Assembly: GCA_964370855.1 (NCBI GenBank)
Contig: CAYJMF010000002.1
Coordinates: 1 to 64,000 of the forward strand
Origin: JAKLKS01 sp964370855
GTDB lineage: Bacteria; Planctomycetota; JAJSAM01; JAKLKS01
Reading direction: 5' to 3'
DNA: 64,000 nt
Positions 50,437-58,487 of this stretch are shown here, piece after piece. How positions within the stretch are numbered: the first letter of the stretch is position 1; each line of letters opens with the position of its first letter. The notes beneath the pieces are model-generated. The model did not search any database and was not told where the DNA came from. It worked only from the letters and a program-made list of their open reading frames with translations. The position numbers and the translations under genes were made by a program.

Positions 50437-51159
50437 GTGACCCACCGCGCCGTCGAGCTCGGCCCGGAGGCCGTCCGCGCTCTCGGGCGTGTCTCGACGG
50501 CGACGCTCACCTCGCAACTCCTGCGGCGGGGCTACCGCTCGACGTTCCTCGCCGGCCTGCGCCCGACTCGCCCCGATCTACGCCTGCTCGGCTACGCGTT
50601 CACGCTCCGCTACGTTCCGGCCCGCGAGGACGTCGGCTTCCAGGTCGACTACGACAACGAGACGAACGTCCAGCGACTCGCCGTCGAGAGCGTCGGGCCC
50701 GGCGACGTGCTCGTGATCGACGCGCGCGGCGAGCTCGGCGCGGCGACGCTCGGGGACATCCTCGCGACGAGGATCCGGATGCGGGGCGCCGCCGGGGTGG
50801 TCACGGACGGCTGTCTGCGCGACACGCCGGGCTTCGCCGCGCTCGACCTGCCCGCCTACTACCGGGCGCCGCACGCGAGTGCCTCCTCGATCCGCCACCA
50901 CCCGGTCGACATGAACGTGCCGGTCGGCTGCGCCGGGGTGCTCGTCGTGCCCGGCGACGTGGTCTGCGGGGACGCCGAGGGCGTCGTGGTGATCCCGGCC
51001 GCGCTGGCGGAGGGGGTCGCCCTCGACGCGGTCGAGCAGGAGCTCGTGGAGGAGTTCGCGCTCGAGCGGGTGCGCGCGGGCGAGCCGATCCGCGGCCTCT
51101 ACCCGCTGCCGGAGGAGCGCCGGGCCGAGTACGAGGCCTGGCGCGCGCGCCGCTCGTAG
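50437..51159 (+). CDS. RraA-like / HMG aldolase family protein
   Basis: A 240-residue protein of the RraA/dimethylmenaquinone-methyltransferase-like fold. GDVLVIDARGELGAATLGDILATRIRMRGAAG is the family region (positions about 87-120), with catalytic-type VTDGCLRDT and HASASS; GVLVVPGDVVCGDAEGVVVIP follows. Members include class II 4-hydroxy-4-methyl-2-oxoglutarate aldolases and the RNase E inhibitor RraA; I cannot choose between enzyme activities from sequence. GTG start. It ends the oxidoreductase run. Confidence 0.82.
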   Translation: MTHRAVELGPEAVRALGRVSTATLTSQLLRRGYRSTFLAGLRPTRPDLRLLGYAFTLRYVPAREDVGFQVDYDNETNVQRLAVESVGPGDVLVIDARGELGAATLGDILATRIRMRGAAGVVTDGCLRDTPGFAALDLPAYYRAPHASASSIRHHPVDMNVPVGCAGVLVVPGDVVCGDAEGVVVIPAALAEGVALDAVEQELVEEFALERVRAGEPIRGLYPLPEERRAEYEAWRARRS

Positions 51160-51174
51160 CGGGCGACACGTTGT

Positions 51175-51180
51175 TATCAT
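51175..51180 (+). promoter_or_regulatory. -10 element TATCAT of the FG-GAP gene
   Basis: TATCAT lies 24 nt before the GTG at 51205. Unlike most genes here this one has a clear SD (AAGGGAG, six nt before GTG), so a short leader is expected. Confidence 0.4.
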
Positions 51181-51204
51181 CCGCGCTCCTTCGAAGGGAG
51201 ACGC

Positions 51205-52755
51205 GTGCGCACCTGCCCGCTCGTCCTCTGCCTCGCCGTCGCGCTCTCGGTAGCCGCCCCCGCGGCGGGTCAGGAGGTGCCGCCGGAGCACCCGATCGCC
51301 GACTTCAACGGCGACTACTACTCCGACGTCGCGATCGGCATCCCGTCCGAGGAGGTCGATGGCGCCGAGTACGCGGGCGCGGTCGTCGTCCTCTACGGGG
51401 GAGAGGGCGGCCTCACGGCGGCGGGGAGCCAGCTGATCGACCAGAGGGGGGACGTCTACGGGGAGCCGCAGATCGGCGCGATGTTCGGGAAGGCGCTTGC
51501 CGTCGGCGACTTCGACGGCGACTTCTACGACGACCTCGCGATCGGTGCGCCCTACTGGGACGAGGTGGCCGGGCTGCGCGACGCCGGTCTCGTCGTCGTT
51601 CTCTACGGCTCCCCGGATGGGCTCGCGCCCAGGGAGAGCGCGTGGATGTTCGAGTTCGCGCGCGGCGCCCGCTTCGGCTCGGCTCTTGTTGCCGGGGCCT
51701 TCGACAACCGCGTCGGGGACGACCTCGCCGTCGGCGCGCCCGGCTGGACGCCGCCGGCCGGCAGCGCGCGCGAGGCCGGGATGGTGCAGGTCTTCTACCA
51801 GTCGAGGTTCGGCTCTCGCCGGCAGTGGCTGTGGCAGGGCATGCGCGGGATCCCGCAGACCCCGGGAGCGGGCGATCACTTCGGCGCGGCGCTCGCCGCC
51901 GGCGACTTCGACTGGGACGGGCGGGACGACCTCGCGGTCGGCGTGCCGGGCGAGGGCATCCGCGGGACGGGCGCGGCGGGGCTCGTCCACGTGCTCTACG
52001 GCACGGACGGCGGGGTGAACGCCGCTCGCGACCAGGCCTGGAGCCAGCGCAGCCGCGGCGTGGCGAGCGATCCCGAGACGGGCGACGGCTTCGGCGCGGT
52101 GCTCGCGGCCGGCGACCTCGACGCGGACGTCTATGACGACCTTGCGGTCGGCGCACCGGCGGAGCAGGACGACCGCTGCGCGACCCCGTGCCCGGATTCC
52201 GGGATCGCGCACGTCCTCTTCGGCAGCGATGCCGGGGTGTCGCGCTCGGGCGCCCGGACGCTGCACCCGCCCTGGGACTGGCGTCCCGAGTGGTTTCGCT
52301 TCGCGGCCGCGCTCGCGATCGGCGACCTCGACGGGGACCGCTACGCGGATCTCGCGATCGGGGCGCCCGGGTGGAGAACCGAGTCGGGCGACGCCTTCGG
52401 CATGGTGCACGTCGCTTTCGGAGCCGCCGCCGGCCTCGACGCGGAGCGCGCCCGCGACGTTCCGAGCCCGTTCGTGCAGGCGGACTCGCTCTACGGCGAC
52501 GCGCTCTCCATGCCCGACGTCGACGGCGACTGGGTCGCCGACCTGCTCGTCGGGGCTCCCGGCTACGACGTGCCGCTCAAGCACGGGCTCCTGCGGGCCG
52601 AGGACGCGGGCGCCGCGATCGAGCTCCCGGGCGTCGCCGGCTTCGGCCCGGACGGCCTGTCGGCCCGGCTCTGGGTGCAGGGGGAGCTGAGCACGGAGGA
52701 CGTGCCCGGGGAGAGCGAGGACGGCGACCTACTCGGGCTCGCACTCGCCCCGTGA
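51205..52755 (+). CDS. Secreted FG-GAP repeat (integrin-alpha-like) protein
   Basis: A 516-residue exported protein. A signal peptide (residues 1-22, ending AAPAAG) is followed by seven FG-GAP repeats, each with a calcium loop and the closing (D/A)L(A)(V/I)GxP: DFNGDYYSDVAIGIP, DFDGDFYDDLAIGAP, DDLAVGAP, DFDWDGRDDLAVGVP, DLDADVYDDLAVGAP, DLDGDRYADLAIGAP, DVDGDWVADLLVGAP. Seven repeats make a complete seven-bladed propeller. It probably acts outside the cell in adhesion or polysaccharide binding. The third repeat has a degenerate calcium loop (FDNRVGDD). Confidence 0.9.
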   Translation: MRTCPLVLCLAVALSVAAPAAGQEVPPEHPIADFNGDYYSDVAIGIPSEEVDGAEYAGAVVVLYGGEGGLTAAGSQLIDQRGDVYGEPQIGAMFGKALAVGDFDGDFYDDLAIGAPYWDEVAGLRDAGLVVVLYGSPDGLAPRESAWMFEFARGARFGSALVAGAFDNRVGDDLAVGAPGWTPPAGSAREAGMVQVFYQSRFGSRRQWLWQGMRGIPQTPGAGDHFGAALAAGDFDWDGRDDLAVGVPGEGIRGTGAAGLVHVLYGTDGGVNAARDQAWSQRSRGVASDPETGDGFGAVLAAGDLDADVYDDLAVGAPAEQDDRCATPCPDSGIAHVLFGSDAGVSRSGARTLHPPWDWRPEWFRFAAALAIGDLDGDRYADLAIGAPGWRTESGDAFGMVHVAFGAAAGLDAERARDVPSPFVQADSLYGDALSMPDVDGDWVADLLVGAPGYDVPLKHGLLRAEDAGAAIELPGVAGFGPDGLSARLWVQGELSTEDVPGESEDGDLLGLALAP

Positions 52756-52859
52756 GACGCGGCCGCCCGGCGCTTCTCCCGAGCTCATCCTGCCCGCGAT
52801 TCCGTGGGCACTGTGATCTCCGGGGACACGGTCACGGTCCCGTCTCGGGGTCCGGCGAC

Positions 52860-54220
52860 CTACCGGGAAGCGATCGGGCGGCCGCTCTCGAGGTCGGCAA
52901 GGAGGTCGAGGAGCCCGACGGCCTCCCACGAGCGGTTGCGGCGACCCGCNNNNNNNNNNNNNNNNNNNNNNNNNNNNNNNNNNNNNNNNNNNNNNNNNNN
53001 NNNNNNNNNNNNNNNNNNNNNNNNNNNNNNNNNNNNNNNNNNNNNNNNNCGGCAAGGAGGTCGAGGAGCCCGACGGCCTCCCACGAGCGGTTGCGGCGAC
53101 CCGCCGAGGGCGGCTCGAGCACGCCCGAGGCGACGAGTTGCTCGACCGCCATCGTCACGGCCGGCTTGCTCCTCCTCGTCGCGGCCACGCCGACCGGCAC
53201 GGTGATCACCGGATGGGCGGGCAGGCAGTCGATCAGCGCCCACGCGGCAGCGTCCCTTCTGGGAGAAACCCCGTCCCGAAGTCGCTCGCGCCAGCGCTCC
53301 TGTAGCCGGAGAGCCTCCTCCAGGTAGTGCGAGGCAAGCGCGGCCGCCTGCGCCGCGGCGGCCGCGAACGCCTCGATCCAGTCGAGCTCTCGTCCCTCTC
53401 GAAACGCCGTGAGCCCGTTGACGTAGGTGTCGCGGGTCGCTGCGAGGACAACGCTGATCGGCGGGACGTACGACGGAGCGAGGCGGCGCCGGCGCAGGAG
53501 CACCTGGACGAGTGCGCGCCCCGTGCGCCCGTTGCCGTCGGCGAAGGGATGAATCGTCTCGAACTGCGCGTGGGCGAGGGCGGCCTGGACGAGAGGCGGG
53601 AGCGACTCGTCTGCGCAGAACGCCGTGAGGTCGGCGAGGAGCGCCGGCACCTCCTCCGCGGGTGGGGGCACGAAGTCGGCTCCGCACGGGTTGTAGTCGT
53701 TGCCGCCGATCCAGTTCTGCTCGCTCCGCAGGCGGCCGGCGATCGTCGGGCTGGTTCGCTCGAGCAGCGTCCGATGGATCGCCAGGACGTGCTCCACGGC
53801 AAGCGTCACTCCCGCCGTCGCCTCTTCGACCGCGAGCTGCATCGCGTCGACGTTCGCCAGGATCTCGATCACCTCCCGTCCTACCTGCTCGCCAGCCTCG
53901 TGGCGCGCCTCGGCACGGGCCAGGGCTCGAGCGTCGACCTGCAGGCCCTCGACCTTCGACGAGGCGATCGACTCGGTACGCAGCAAGAGTCTCGCGAGCG
54001 GGGCGAGAGCCGGCTGCGCGGATGCGTTGAGCGCGACGATTCGCGCCTCCGCGTCGGACACGACGCCAGCCACCGCTCCCCCCAGGGATGGAGAGAACTC
54101 AGCGATGGGGTCGGGCACGAACGCGTCGTACGAGCAGGGACGCCGATAGCGCGCGGGCGCATACAGGCCGGGCTCAGCTCGCCAGGTTCTTCGGACGAAG
54201 CGACCACGCACCCGAGGCAT
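52860..54220 (-). CDS. Fic-family AMPylase-type protein with C-terminal winged helix (crosses assembly gap)
   Basis: A Fic protein with the full catalytic motif HPFADGNGRTGR and a flap/substrate region upstream. The N-terminal segment SIASSKVEGLQ carries the class II inhibitory motif SxxxEG, so the enzyme is expected to be autoinhibited. The C-terminus (ALIDCLPAHPVITVPVGVAA, then TMAVEQLVASGVLEP) looks like a winged helix. The gap at 52950-53049 falls in the last 35 codons; removing it and one 55-nt copy leaves 1206 nt = 401 codons plus stop, ending LESGRPIASR. ATG 54220 is preferred because upstream ATGs lie in the operator. Confidence 0.85.
52895..53104. repeat. 55-nt exact duplication flanking the N gap (assembly artefact)
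   Basis: 52895-52949 and 53050-53104 are identical over 55 nt and border 100 N. Both encode the same part of the Fic C-terminus. This is what results when two contigs that overlap by one k-mer are scaffolded without merging. Confidence 0.9.
52950..53049. other. Assembly gap, 100 N
   Basis: Exactly 100 undetermined bases. Because the flanks are the same 55 nt, the real gap length is probably zero or negative. Confidence 0.95.
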
Positions 54221-54250
54221 CCTTTCCAGCCTTTCCTTTCCCGAGAACCT

Positions 54251-54279
54251 TAGTAAAGGATACGACGTATCCATTACTA
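54251..54279. promoter_or_regulatory. 29-nt palindromic operator upstream of fic
   Basis: TAGTAAAGGATACG (54251-54264) and CGTATCCATTACTA (54266-54279) are complementary in 13 of 14 positions around one base. The site is AT-rich in a GC-rich region and lies 31 nt upstream of the chosen fic ATG. It contains the alternative ATG at 54274. It has the size of a dimeric repressor site. Confidence 0.6.
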
Positions 54280-54431
54280 TCCCTGCGGCACGTGGGCGCC
54301 GAGCGTCCGCTGAAGCCACGGGCACGGGCGGCTCCCGTGATGTCAGGTCTCGTCCGGCTTCGCCTGGGCTGCTGCGCCGGGCCGGGGCGGAGTGACCCCG
54401 CGCCTGCCCGGTGGCGATCCACTCTCCCGCA

Positions 54432-54504
54432 TGGGCCGTGCAGGATTCGAACCTGCGACCTTGGGATTAAGAGTCCCCTGCTCTACCAGCTGAGCTAACG
54501 GCCC
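54432..54504 (-). tRNA. tRNA-Lys (anticodon CTT)
   Basis: On the minus strand a complete cloverleaf: acceptor GGGCCGT with ACGGCCC plus discriminator A, D-arm GCTCAGCTGGTAGAGC, anticodon loop CTCTTAA giving CTT, variable loop AGGTC and T-arm GCAGGTTCGAATCCTGC. Length is 73 nt and CCA is not encoded. It decodes AAG lysine codons. Confidence 0.97.
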
Positions 54505-54513
54505 CGGGCGGCC

Positions 54514-54519
54514 AGTATA
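54514..54519 (-). promoter_or_regulatory. tRNA-Lys -10 element TATACT
   Basis: TATACT on the minus strand, nine nt before the tRNA 5' end. The context GTCTATACTG is the same as at the glnA promoter (7987-7996). Confidence 0.5.
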
Positions 54520-54547
54520 GACTCGCCGCGCCGGCCTCCCGGTCGCC

Positions 54548-54553
54548 TAACCT
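54548..54553 (+). promoter_or_regulatory. wecB -10 element TAACCT, leaderless type
   Basis: TAACCT ends seven nt before the GTG at 54561, and no Shine-Dalgarno is present. Confidence 0.4.
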
Positions 54554-54560
54554 CCCTCCG

Positions 54561-55625
54561 GTGCGCCTCCTCTCCGTCGTCGGCAACCGGCCCCAGTTCA
54601 TCAAGTCCGGGCCGCTCTCGGCCGCGCTCGCGGCCCGCGGGGTCGACGAGGTCGTCGTGCACACCGGGCAGCACTACGACCCGGAGCTGTCGCAGGTGTT
54701 CTTCGACGAGCTCGGGCTCGGCGAGCCCGTCTACAGGCTCGAGGCGGGCTCGGGCAGCCACGCCGAGCAGACGGCGCGGATGCTGCCGGGGATCGAGGGG
54801 GCGATCCTCGCCGAGGAGCCGGCCTGCGTGCTCGTCTACGGCGACACCAACTCGACGCTCGCGGGCGCGCTCGTGGCGGTCAAGCTCGGCGTGCCGATCG
54901 CGCACGTCGAGGCGGGGCTTCGCTCCTTCGACCGGACGATGCCCGAGGAGTGGAACCGGATCCTCGTCGACCGGGTCTCGACGCTGCTTCTCTGCCCCAC
55001 CGACGTGGCCGAGCGCAATCTCGCCGCCGAGGCGATCACGGAGGGCGTCCACGTCGTCGGCGACGTGATGCTCGACGCGAGCCAGCGCCTCGCGCCGCGC
55101 GCCCGCGAGCGCTCGGGCGCGCTCGAGCGGGCGGGCGTCGAGCCGGGCGGCTACCTGCTCCTGACGCTCCACCGCGAGGCGAACGTCCGCTCGGAAGCGC
55201 TCGCGCGGATCGCGCAGGCGCTGAACGCGCTCGCCGAGCCGGTCGTGTTCCCGGCCCACCCGCGCACCGCGGCCGCGCTCGGCTACGGGGGCATCGAGCT
55301 CGGCCCGCACGTCCGGGTGCTGCCGCCCGCCGGCTACCTCGATTTCGCCGCGCTCGCCTCCCAGGCCCGTGTCGTTCTGACCGACTCGGGCGGCGTCCAG
55401 AAGGAGGCCTACTGGTACGGCGTCCCGTGCGTGACGCTCCGCAGCTCGACCGAGTGGGTCGAGACGGTCGAGAGCGGCTGGAACCGCCTCGCCGGCGACG
55501 ATCCGGCGCGGATCGCCGAGGCGGTGGCGCAGGTGCAGCCGGCCGGGGAGCGCCCGCCCCTCTACGGGGACGGGCACGCCTCGGACCGGATCGCTGACCT
55601 CCTCTGTACGATGACCGGCCAGTGA
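54561..55625 (+). CDS. wecB: Non-hydrolysing UDP-GlcNAc 2-epimerase
   Basis: A 354-residue epimerase interconverting UDP-GlcNAc and UDP-ManNAc (or the 2,3-diacetamido uronic acid versions, as in WbpI). Family blocks: VVGNRPQFIKSGPLSAAL, VVHTGQHYDPELS, VYGDTNSTLAGALVA, HVEAGLRSFDRTMPEEWNR, LLLTLHREAN and VLTDSGGVQKEAYW. It starts at a GTG. It opens a four-gene cluster with overlapping starts and stops, whose other members make a UDP-linked amino-uronic acid, so WbpI-like specificity is possible. Confidence 0.93.
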   Translation: MRLLSVVGNRPQFIKSGPLSAALAARGVDEVVVHTGQHYDPELSQVFFDELGLGEPVYRLEAGSGSHAEQTARMLPGIEGAILAEEPACVLVYGDTNSTLAGALVAVKLGVPIAHVEAGLRSFDRTMPEEWNRILVDRVSTLLLCPTDVAERNLAAEAITEGVHVVGDVMLDASQRLAPRARERSGALERAGVEPGGYLLLTLHREANVRSEALARIAQALNALAEPVVFPAHPRTAAALGYGGIELGPHVRVLPPAGYLDFAALASQARVVLTDSGGVQKEAYWYGVPCVTLRSSTEWVETVESGWNRLAGDDPARIAEAVAQVQPAGERPPLYGDGHASDRIADLLCTMTGQ

Positions 55626-56887
55626 AGCCGGAGCTGGCCGTCATCGGGGCGGGCTACGTCGGCCTGCCGCTCGCCACGGTGTTCGCGGAGGCCGGCGTCC
55701 CCGTCGTTCTCGTCGACGTCGACGAGGGGAAGGTCGCGGGCATCTCGCGCGGCGAGAGCCACATCGAGGACGTCCCCGGCGAGCAGGTCGCCCGGCTCGT
55801 CGATTCCGGGGCGCTCTCGGCAACCACCGACTACGACGCCGTCCGCGACACCGACGTGATCCTGATCGCCGTCCCCACGCCGCTGACGCGAAACCGCGAG
55901 CCCGACCTCTCGATCGTGCTGGCAGCGACCCGAGAGGTCGCCCGCCGGCTCCGCCCCGGGCAGCTCGTCGTGCTCGAGTCGACCACCTACCCCGGCACCA
56001 CCCGGGAGGAGCTCCTGCCCGTGCTCGCGGCCGGCGGCCTCGAGGCCGGCTCGGACTTCCACCTCGCCTTCAGCCCCGAGCGTGTCGACCCCGGCCGGCT
56101 CGACTGGACGACGAGGAACACGCCGAAGGTGGTCGGGGGCGTCACCCCCGCCTGCACGGAGCGTGCCGCCGCCTTCTACCGGCGCGCGCTCGACACCGTC
56201 GTCACCGTCTCCTCCCCCGACGCGGCCGAGCTCGTGAAGCTGCTCGAGAACATCTTCCGCTCGGTCAACATCGCGCTCGTCAACGAGCTCGCCCAGCTCT
56301 GCGACCGGATCGGGATCGACGTCTGGGAGGTCGTCGACGCGGCCGCCACGAAGCCGTTCGGGTTCATGAGCTTCAAGCCGGGCCCCGGCCTGGGCGGGCA
56401 CTGCCTTCCCGTCGACCCCTTCTACCTCTCCTGGAAGGCGCGCGAGTACGACTTCTACACGGAGTTCATCGAGCTCGCCGGCAAGGTCAACGAGAACATG
56501 CCCGTGTTCTGCTTCCAGAAGATCGTGCGGGCGCTCAACTCGCGCGAGCGGCCGCTCAAGGGCAGCCGCGTGCACCTGCTCGGCCTCTCCTACAAGGAGG
56601 ACGTCGGCGACCTGCGCGAGTCGCCCGCGCTTCGGCTCGTCGAGCTCCTGCGCGACGGCGGCGGCGAGGTCTCCTACACCGACGCGCACGTCCCCGAGCT
56701 GCCCGAGCACGCGCTCGTTTCGACCGAGCTCGACGGGGCGCTCGAAGCCGCCGACTGCGTCGTGATCGTGACCGCCCACTCCGGCATCGACTACGCGCGC
56801 GTGGCCGCCCGGGCCCGGCTCGTCGTCGACTTCCGCAACGCGACGGGCCGCGCCGGCGTGACGGGGGACGCGGTGTGGAAGCTCTGA
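55622..56887 (+). CDS. UDP-N-acetylhexosamine 6-dehydrogenase (WecC/WbpA-like)
   Basis: A 421-residue UDP-glucose/GDP-mannose dehydrogenase family enzyme. NAD motif VIGAGYVGLPLATVFAEAG (6-24), VPTPLTRNREPDLS, STTYPGTTREEL, FSPERVDPG, the central helix LLENIFRSVNIALVNE, and catalytic Cys in GPGLGGHCLPVDPFYL. It oxidises C6 of a UDP-N-acetyl sugar twice to the uronic acid. GTG start overlapping the wecB stop. The downstream Gfo/Idh and acetyltransferase genes suggest UDP-GlcNAc as substrate (WbpA role). Confidence 0.92.
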   Translation: MKPELAVIGAGYVGLPLATVFAEAGVPVVLVDVDEGKVAGISRGESHIEDVPGEQVARLVDSGALSATTDYDAVRDTDVILIAVPTPLTRNREPDLSIVLAATREVARRLRPGQLVVLESTTYPGTTREELLPVLAAGGLEAGSDFHLAFSPERVDPGRLDWTTRNTPKVVGGVTPACTERAAAFYRRALDTVVTVSSPDAAELVKLLENIFRSVNIALVNELAQLCDRIGIDVWEVVDAAATKPFGFMSFKPGPGLGGHCLPVDPFYLSWKAREYDFYTEFIELAGKVNENMPVFCFQKIVRALNSRERPLKGSRVHLLGLSYKEDVGDLRESPALRLVELLRDGGGEVSYTDAHVPELPEHALVSTELDGALEAADCVVIVTAHSGIDYARVAARARLVVDFRNATGRAGVTGDAVWKL

Positions 56888-57858
56888 CGCTCGGGCAGGT
56901 CGGGCTCGGCCCGTGGGGCTCGAACCTGGCGCGGAACTTCAACGAGCTGGCGCGGCTCAAGTGGCTGTGCGACCTCGACGCGGGGATCCTCGACGGCCGC
57001 GCCGGGCGCTTCCCGGCGACCGCGTTCACCGGCCGCTACGAGGACCTGCTCGATGATCCGGAGGTGGACGCGGTCGTCGTCGCCACACCCGTCCCGACCC
57101 ACGCGGAGCTGGCCCGCCAGGCGCTCGAGGCCGGCAAGCACGTCTTCGTCGAGAAGCCGATGGCGTTGACCGCCGCCGACGCCGCCGGCCTCGTCGAGCT
57201 CGCGGCTGCGCGAGGCCTCGTGCTGATGCCCGGGCACCTGCTGCTCTACCACCCCGGCGTGCGGATGCTGAAGGAGCTCGTCGACACGGGCGAGCTCGGC
57301 GACGTCCTCTACGTCTACGGAAACCGCCAGAACCTCGGCACGATCCGCCGCGACGAGAACGCGCTCTGGAGCCTCGGCGTCCACGACCTCTCCGTGATCC
57401 TGCACCTGCTCGCCGAGGAGCCCGCCGAGGTGTGGGCGCGCGGCGAGTCGTACCTCAAGCAAGGAGTCGAGGACGTCGTCTTCTCCTACCTGCGCTTTGC
57501 CTCCGGCCAGGTCGCGCACATGCACCTGTCCTGGCTCGACCCGCACAAGATGCGGCGGATGACCGTCGTCGGCAGCCAGCGAATGGCGGTCTTCGACGAC
57601 ATGGAGCTGGAGCGGAAGATCACCGTCTACGACAAGGCGGCCGAGCAGGCGCTCGGCACGTACGGCGAATGGCGTACGCGCACCGGGGACATCCGCAGCC
57701 CCCGCGTCGCGAACGACGAGCCGCTGCGGCTCGAGTGCGCCCACTTCCTCGCGCTCGTGCGCGGCGAGGGCGACCCGGGGCAGGCCGCCCGGGACGGCCT
57801 CGCGGTCGTGCGCGTGCTCGAGCGCCTCCAGGCGTCGCTCGAGCGGGGAGCCTCGTGA
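56875..57858 (+). CDS. Gfo/Idh/MocA oxidoreductase (WbpB/WlbA-like)
   Basis: A 327-residue NAD-dependent sugar oxidoreductase. The Rossmann motif appears as GQVGLGPWGSNLARNF, followed by VVVATPVPTHAELARQALEAGKHVFVEKPM (about residues 60-90) with the catalytic EKP. GHLLLYHPGV and GVHDLSVILHLL complete the family pattern. In the Wbp pathway this enzyme oxidises C3 of UDP-GlcNAc uronic acid to a 3-keto sugar. A GTG start overlaps the previous gene by 13 nt. Confidence 0.88.
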   Translation: MEALTLGQVGLGPWGSNLARNFNELARLKWLCDLDAGILDGRAGRFPATAFTGRYEDLLDDPEVDAVVVATPVPTHAELARQALEAGKHVFVEKPMALTAADAAGLVELAAARGLVLMPGHLLLYHPGVRMLKELVDTGELGDVLYVYGNRQNLGTIRRDENALWSLGVHDLSVILHLLAEEPAEVWARGESYLKQGVEDVVFSYLRFASGQVAHMHLSWLDPHKMRRMTVVGSQRMAVFDDMELERKITVYDKAAEQALGTYGEWRTRTGDIRSPRVANDEPLRLECAHFLALVRGEGDPGQAARDGLAVVRVLERLQASLERGAS

Positions 57859-58484
57859 GCGGCGATGCCGTCGTCTACCCCGGCACCGTCCTCGGCGCGG
57901 ACGTCGAGCTCGGAGACTTCGCCGTCGTCGGTAAACAGCCGACGCTCGCGGCCCGTTCGACCGCGCCCAGGGAGCCGCTGCCGCCGCTCGTCGTCGGCGA
58001 CGGCTGCCGCGTGCTCGCCGGCGCCGTCGTCTTCGCCGGCAGCCGGATCGGCAGCCGCGTCGTCGTCGGCGACCAGGCGTGCGTGCGCGAGCGCTGCGAG
58101 CTCGGCGACGACGTCGTCGTCGGGCGGGGCGCGCTCGTCGAGAACGACGTCACGATCGGCGCGCGCTGCCGGATCCAGGCAAACGCCTACATCACCGCCT
58201 ACTCCGTGCTCGAGGAGGACGTCTTCGTCGCGCCCTGCGTCGTGACCACGAACGACAACTTCATGGGCCGCACCGAGCGCCGCCACGCGCTGCGTCGCGG
58301 CCCCACGATCCGCCGGGGGGCCCGCATCGGCGGCGGCGCCGTGCTCCTGCCCGGGATCGAGATCGGCGAGGAGGCGTTCGTCGGCGCCGGTGCGGTCGTG
58401 CTCGCGGACGTCCCCGCGCGCGCCGTCGTCGTCGGCAACCCCGCCAGGCGGATCCGGGACGTCCCCGACGACGAGCTGCTGTAG
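57855..58484 (+). CDS. Hexapeptide-repeat acetyltransferase (WbpD-like)
   Basis: A 209-residue left-handed beta-helix acyltransferase built of repeats such as VYPGTVLGADVELGDFAVV, GCRVLAGAVVFAGSRIG, DVVVGRGALVENDVTIG and IGGGAVLLPGIEIGEEAFVGAGAVV, with the acceptor His in the loop around TNDNFMGRTERRHA. It probably N-acetylates the 3-amino group of a UDP-diamino-uronic acid, as WbpD does. The WbpE-type aminotransferase expected between WbpB and WbpD is absent from this cluster. GTG start overlaps the previous stop. Confidence 0.87.
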   Translation: MSGDAVVYPGTVLGADVELGDFAVVGKQPTLAARSTAPREPLPPLVVGDGCRVLAGAVVFAGSRIGSRVVVGDQACVRERCELGDDVVVGRGALVENDVTIGARCRIQANAYITAYSVLEEDVFVAPCVVTTNDNFMGRTERRHALRRGPTIRRGARIGGGAVLLPGIEIGEEAFVGAGAVVLADVPARAVVVGNPARRIRDVPDDELL

Positions 58485-58487
58485 GCG

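Noticed and set aside
52895..53104. A genuine tandem duplication in the fic gene
   Set aside because: Identical 55-nt copies flanking exactly 100 N indicate scaffolding; merging restores the frame.
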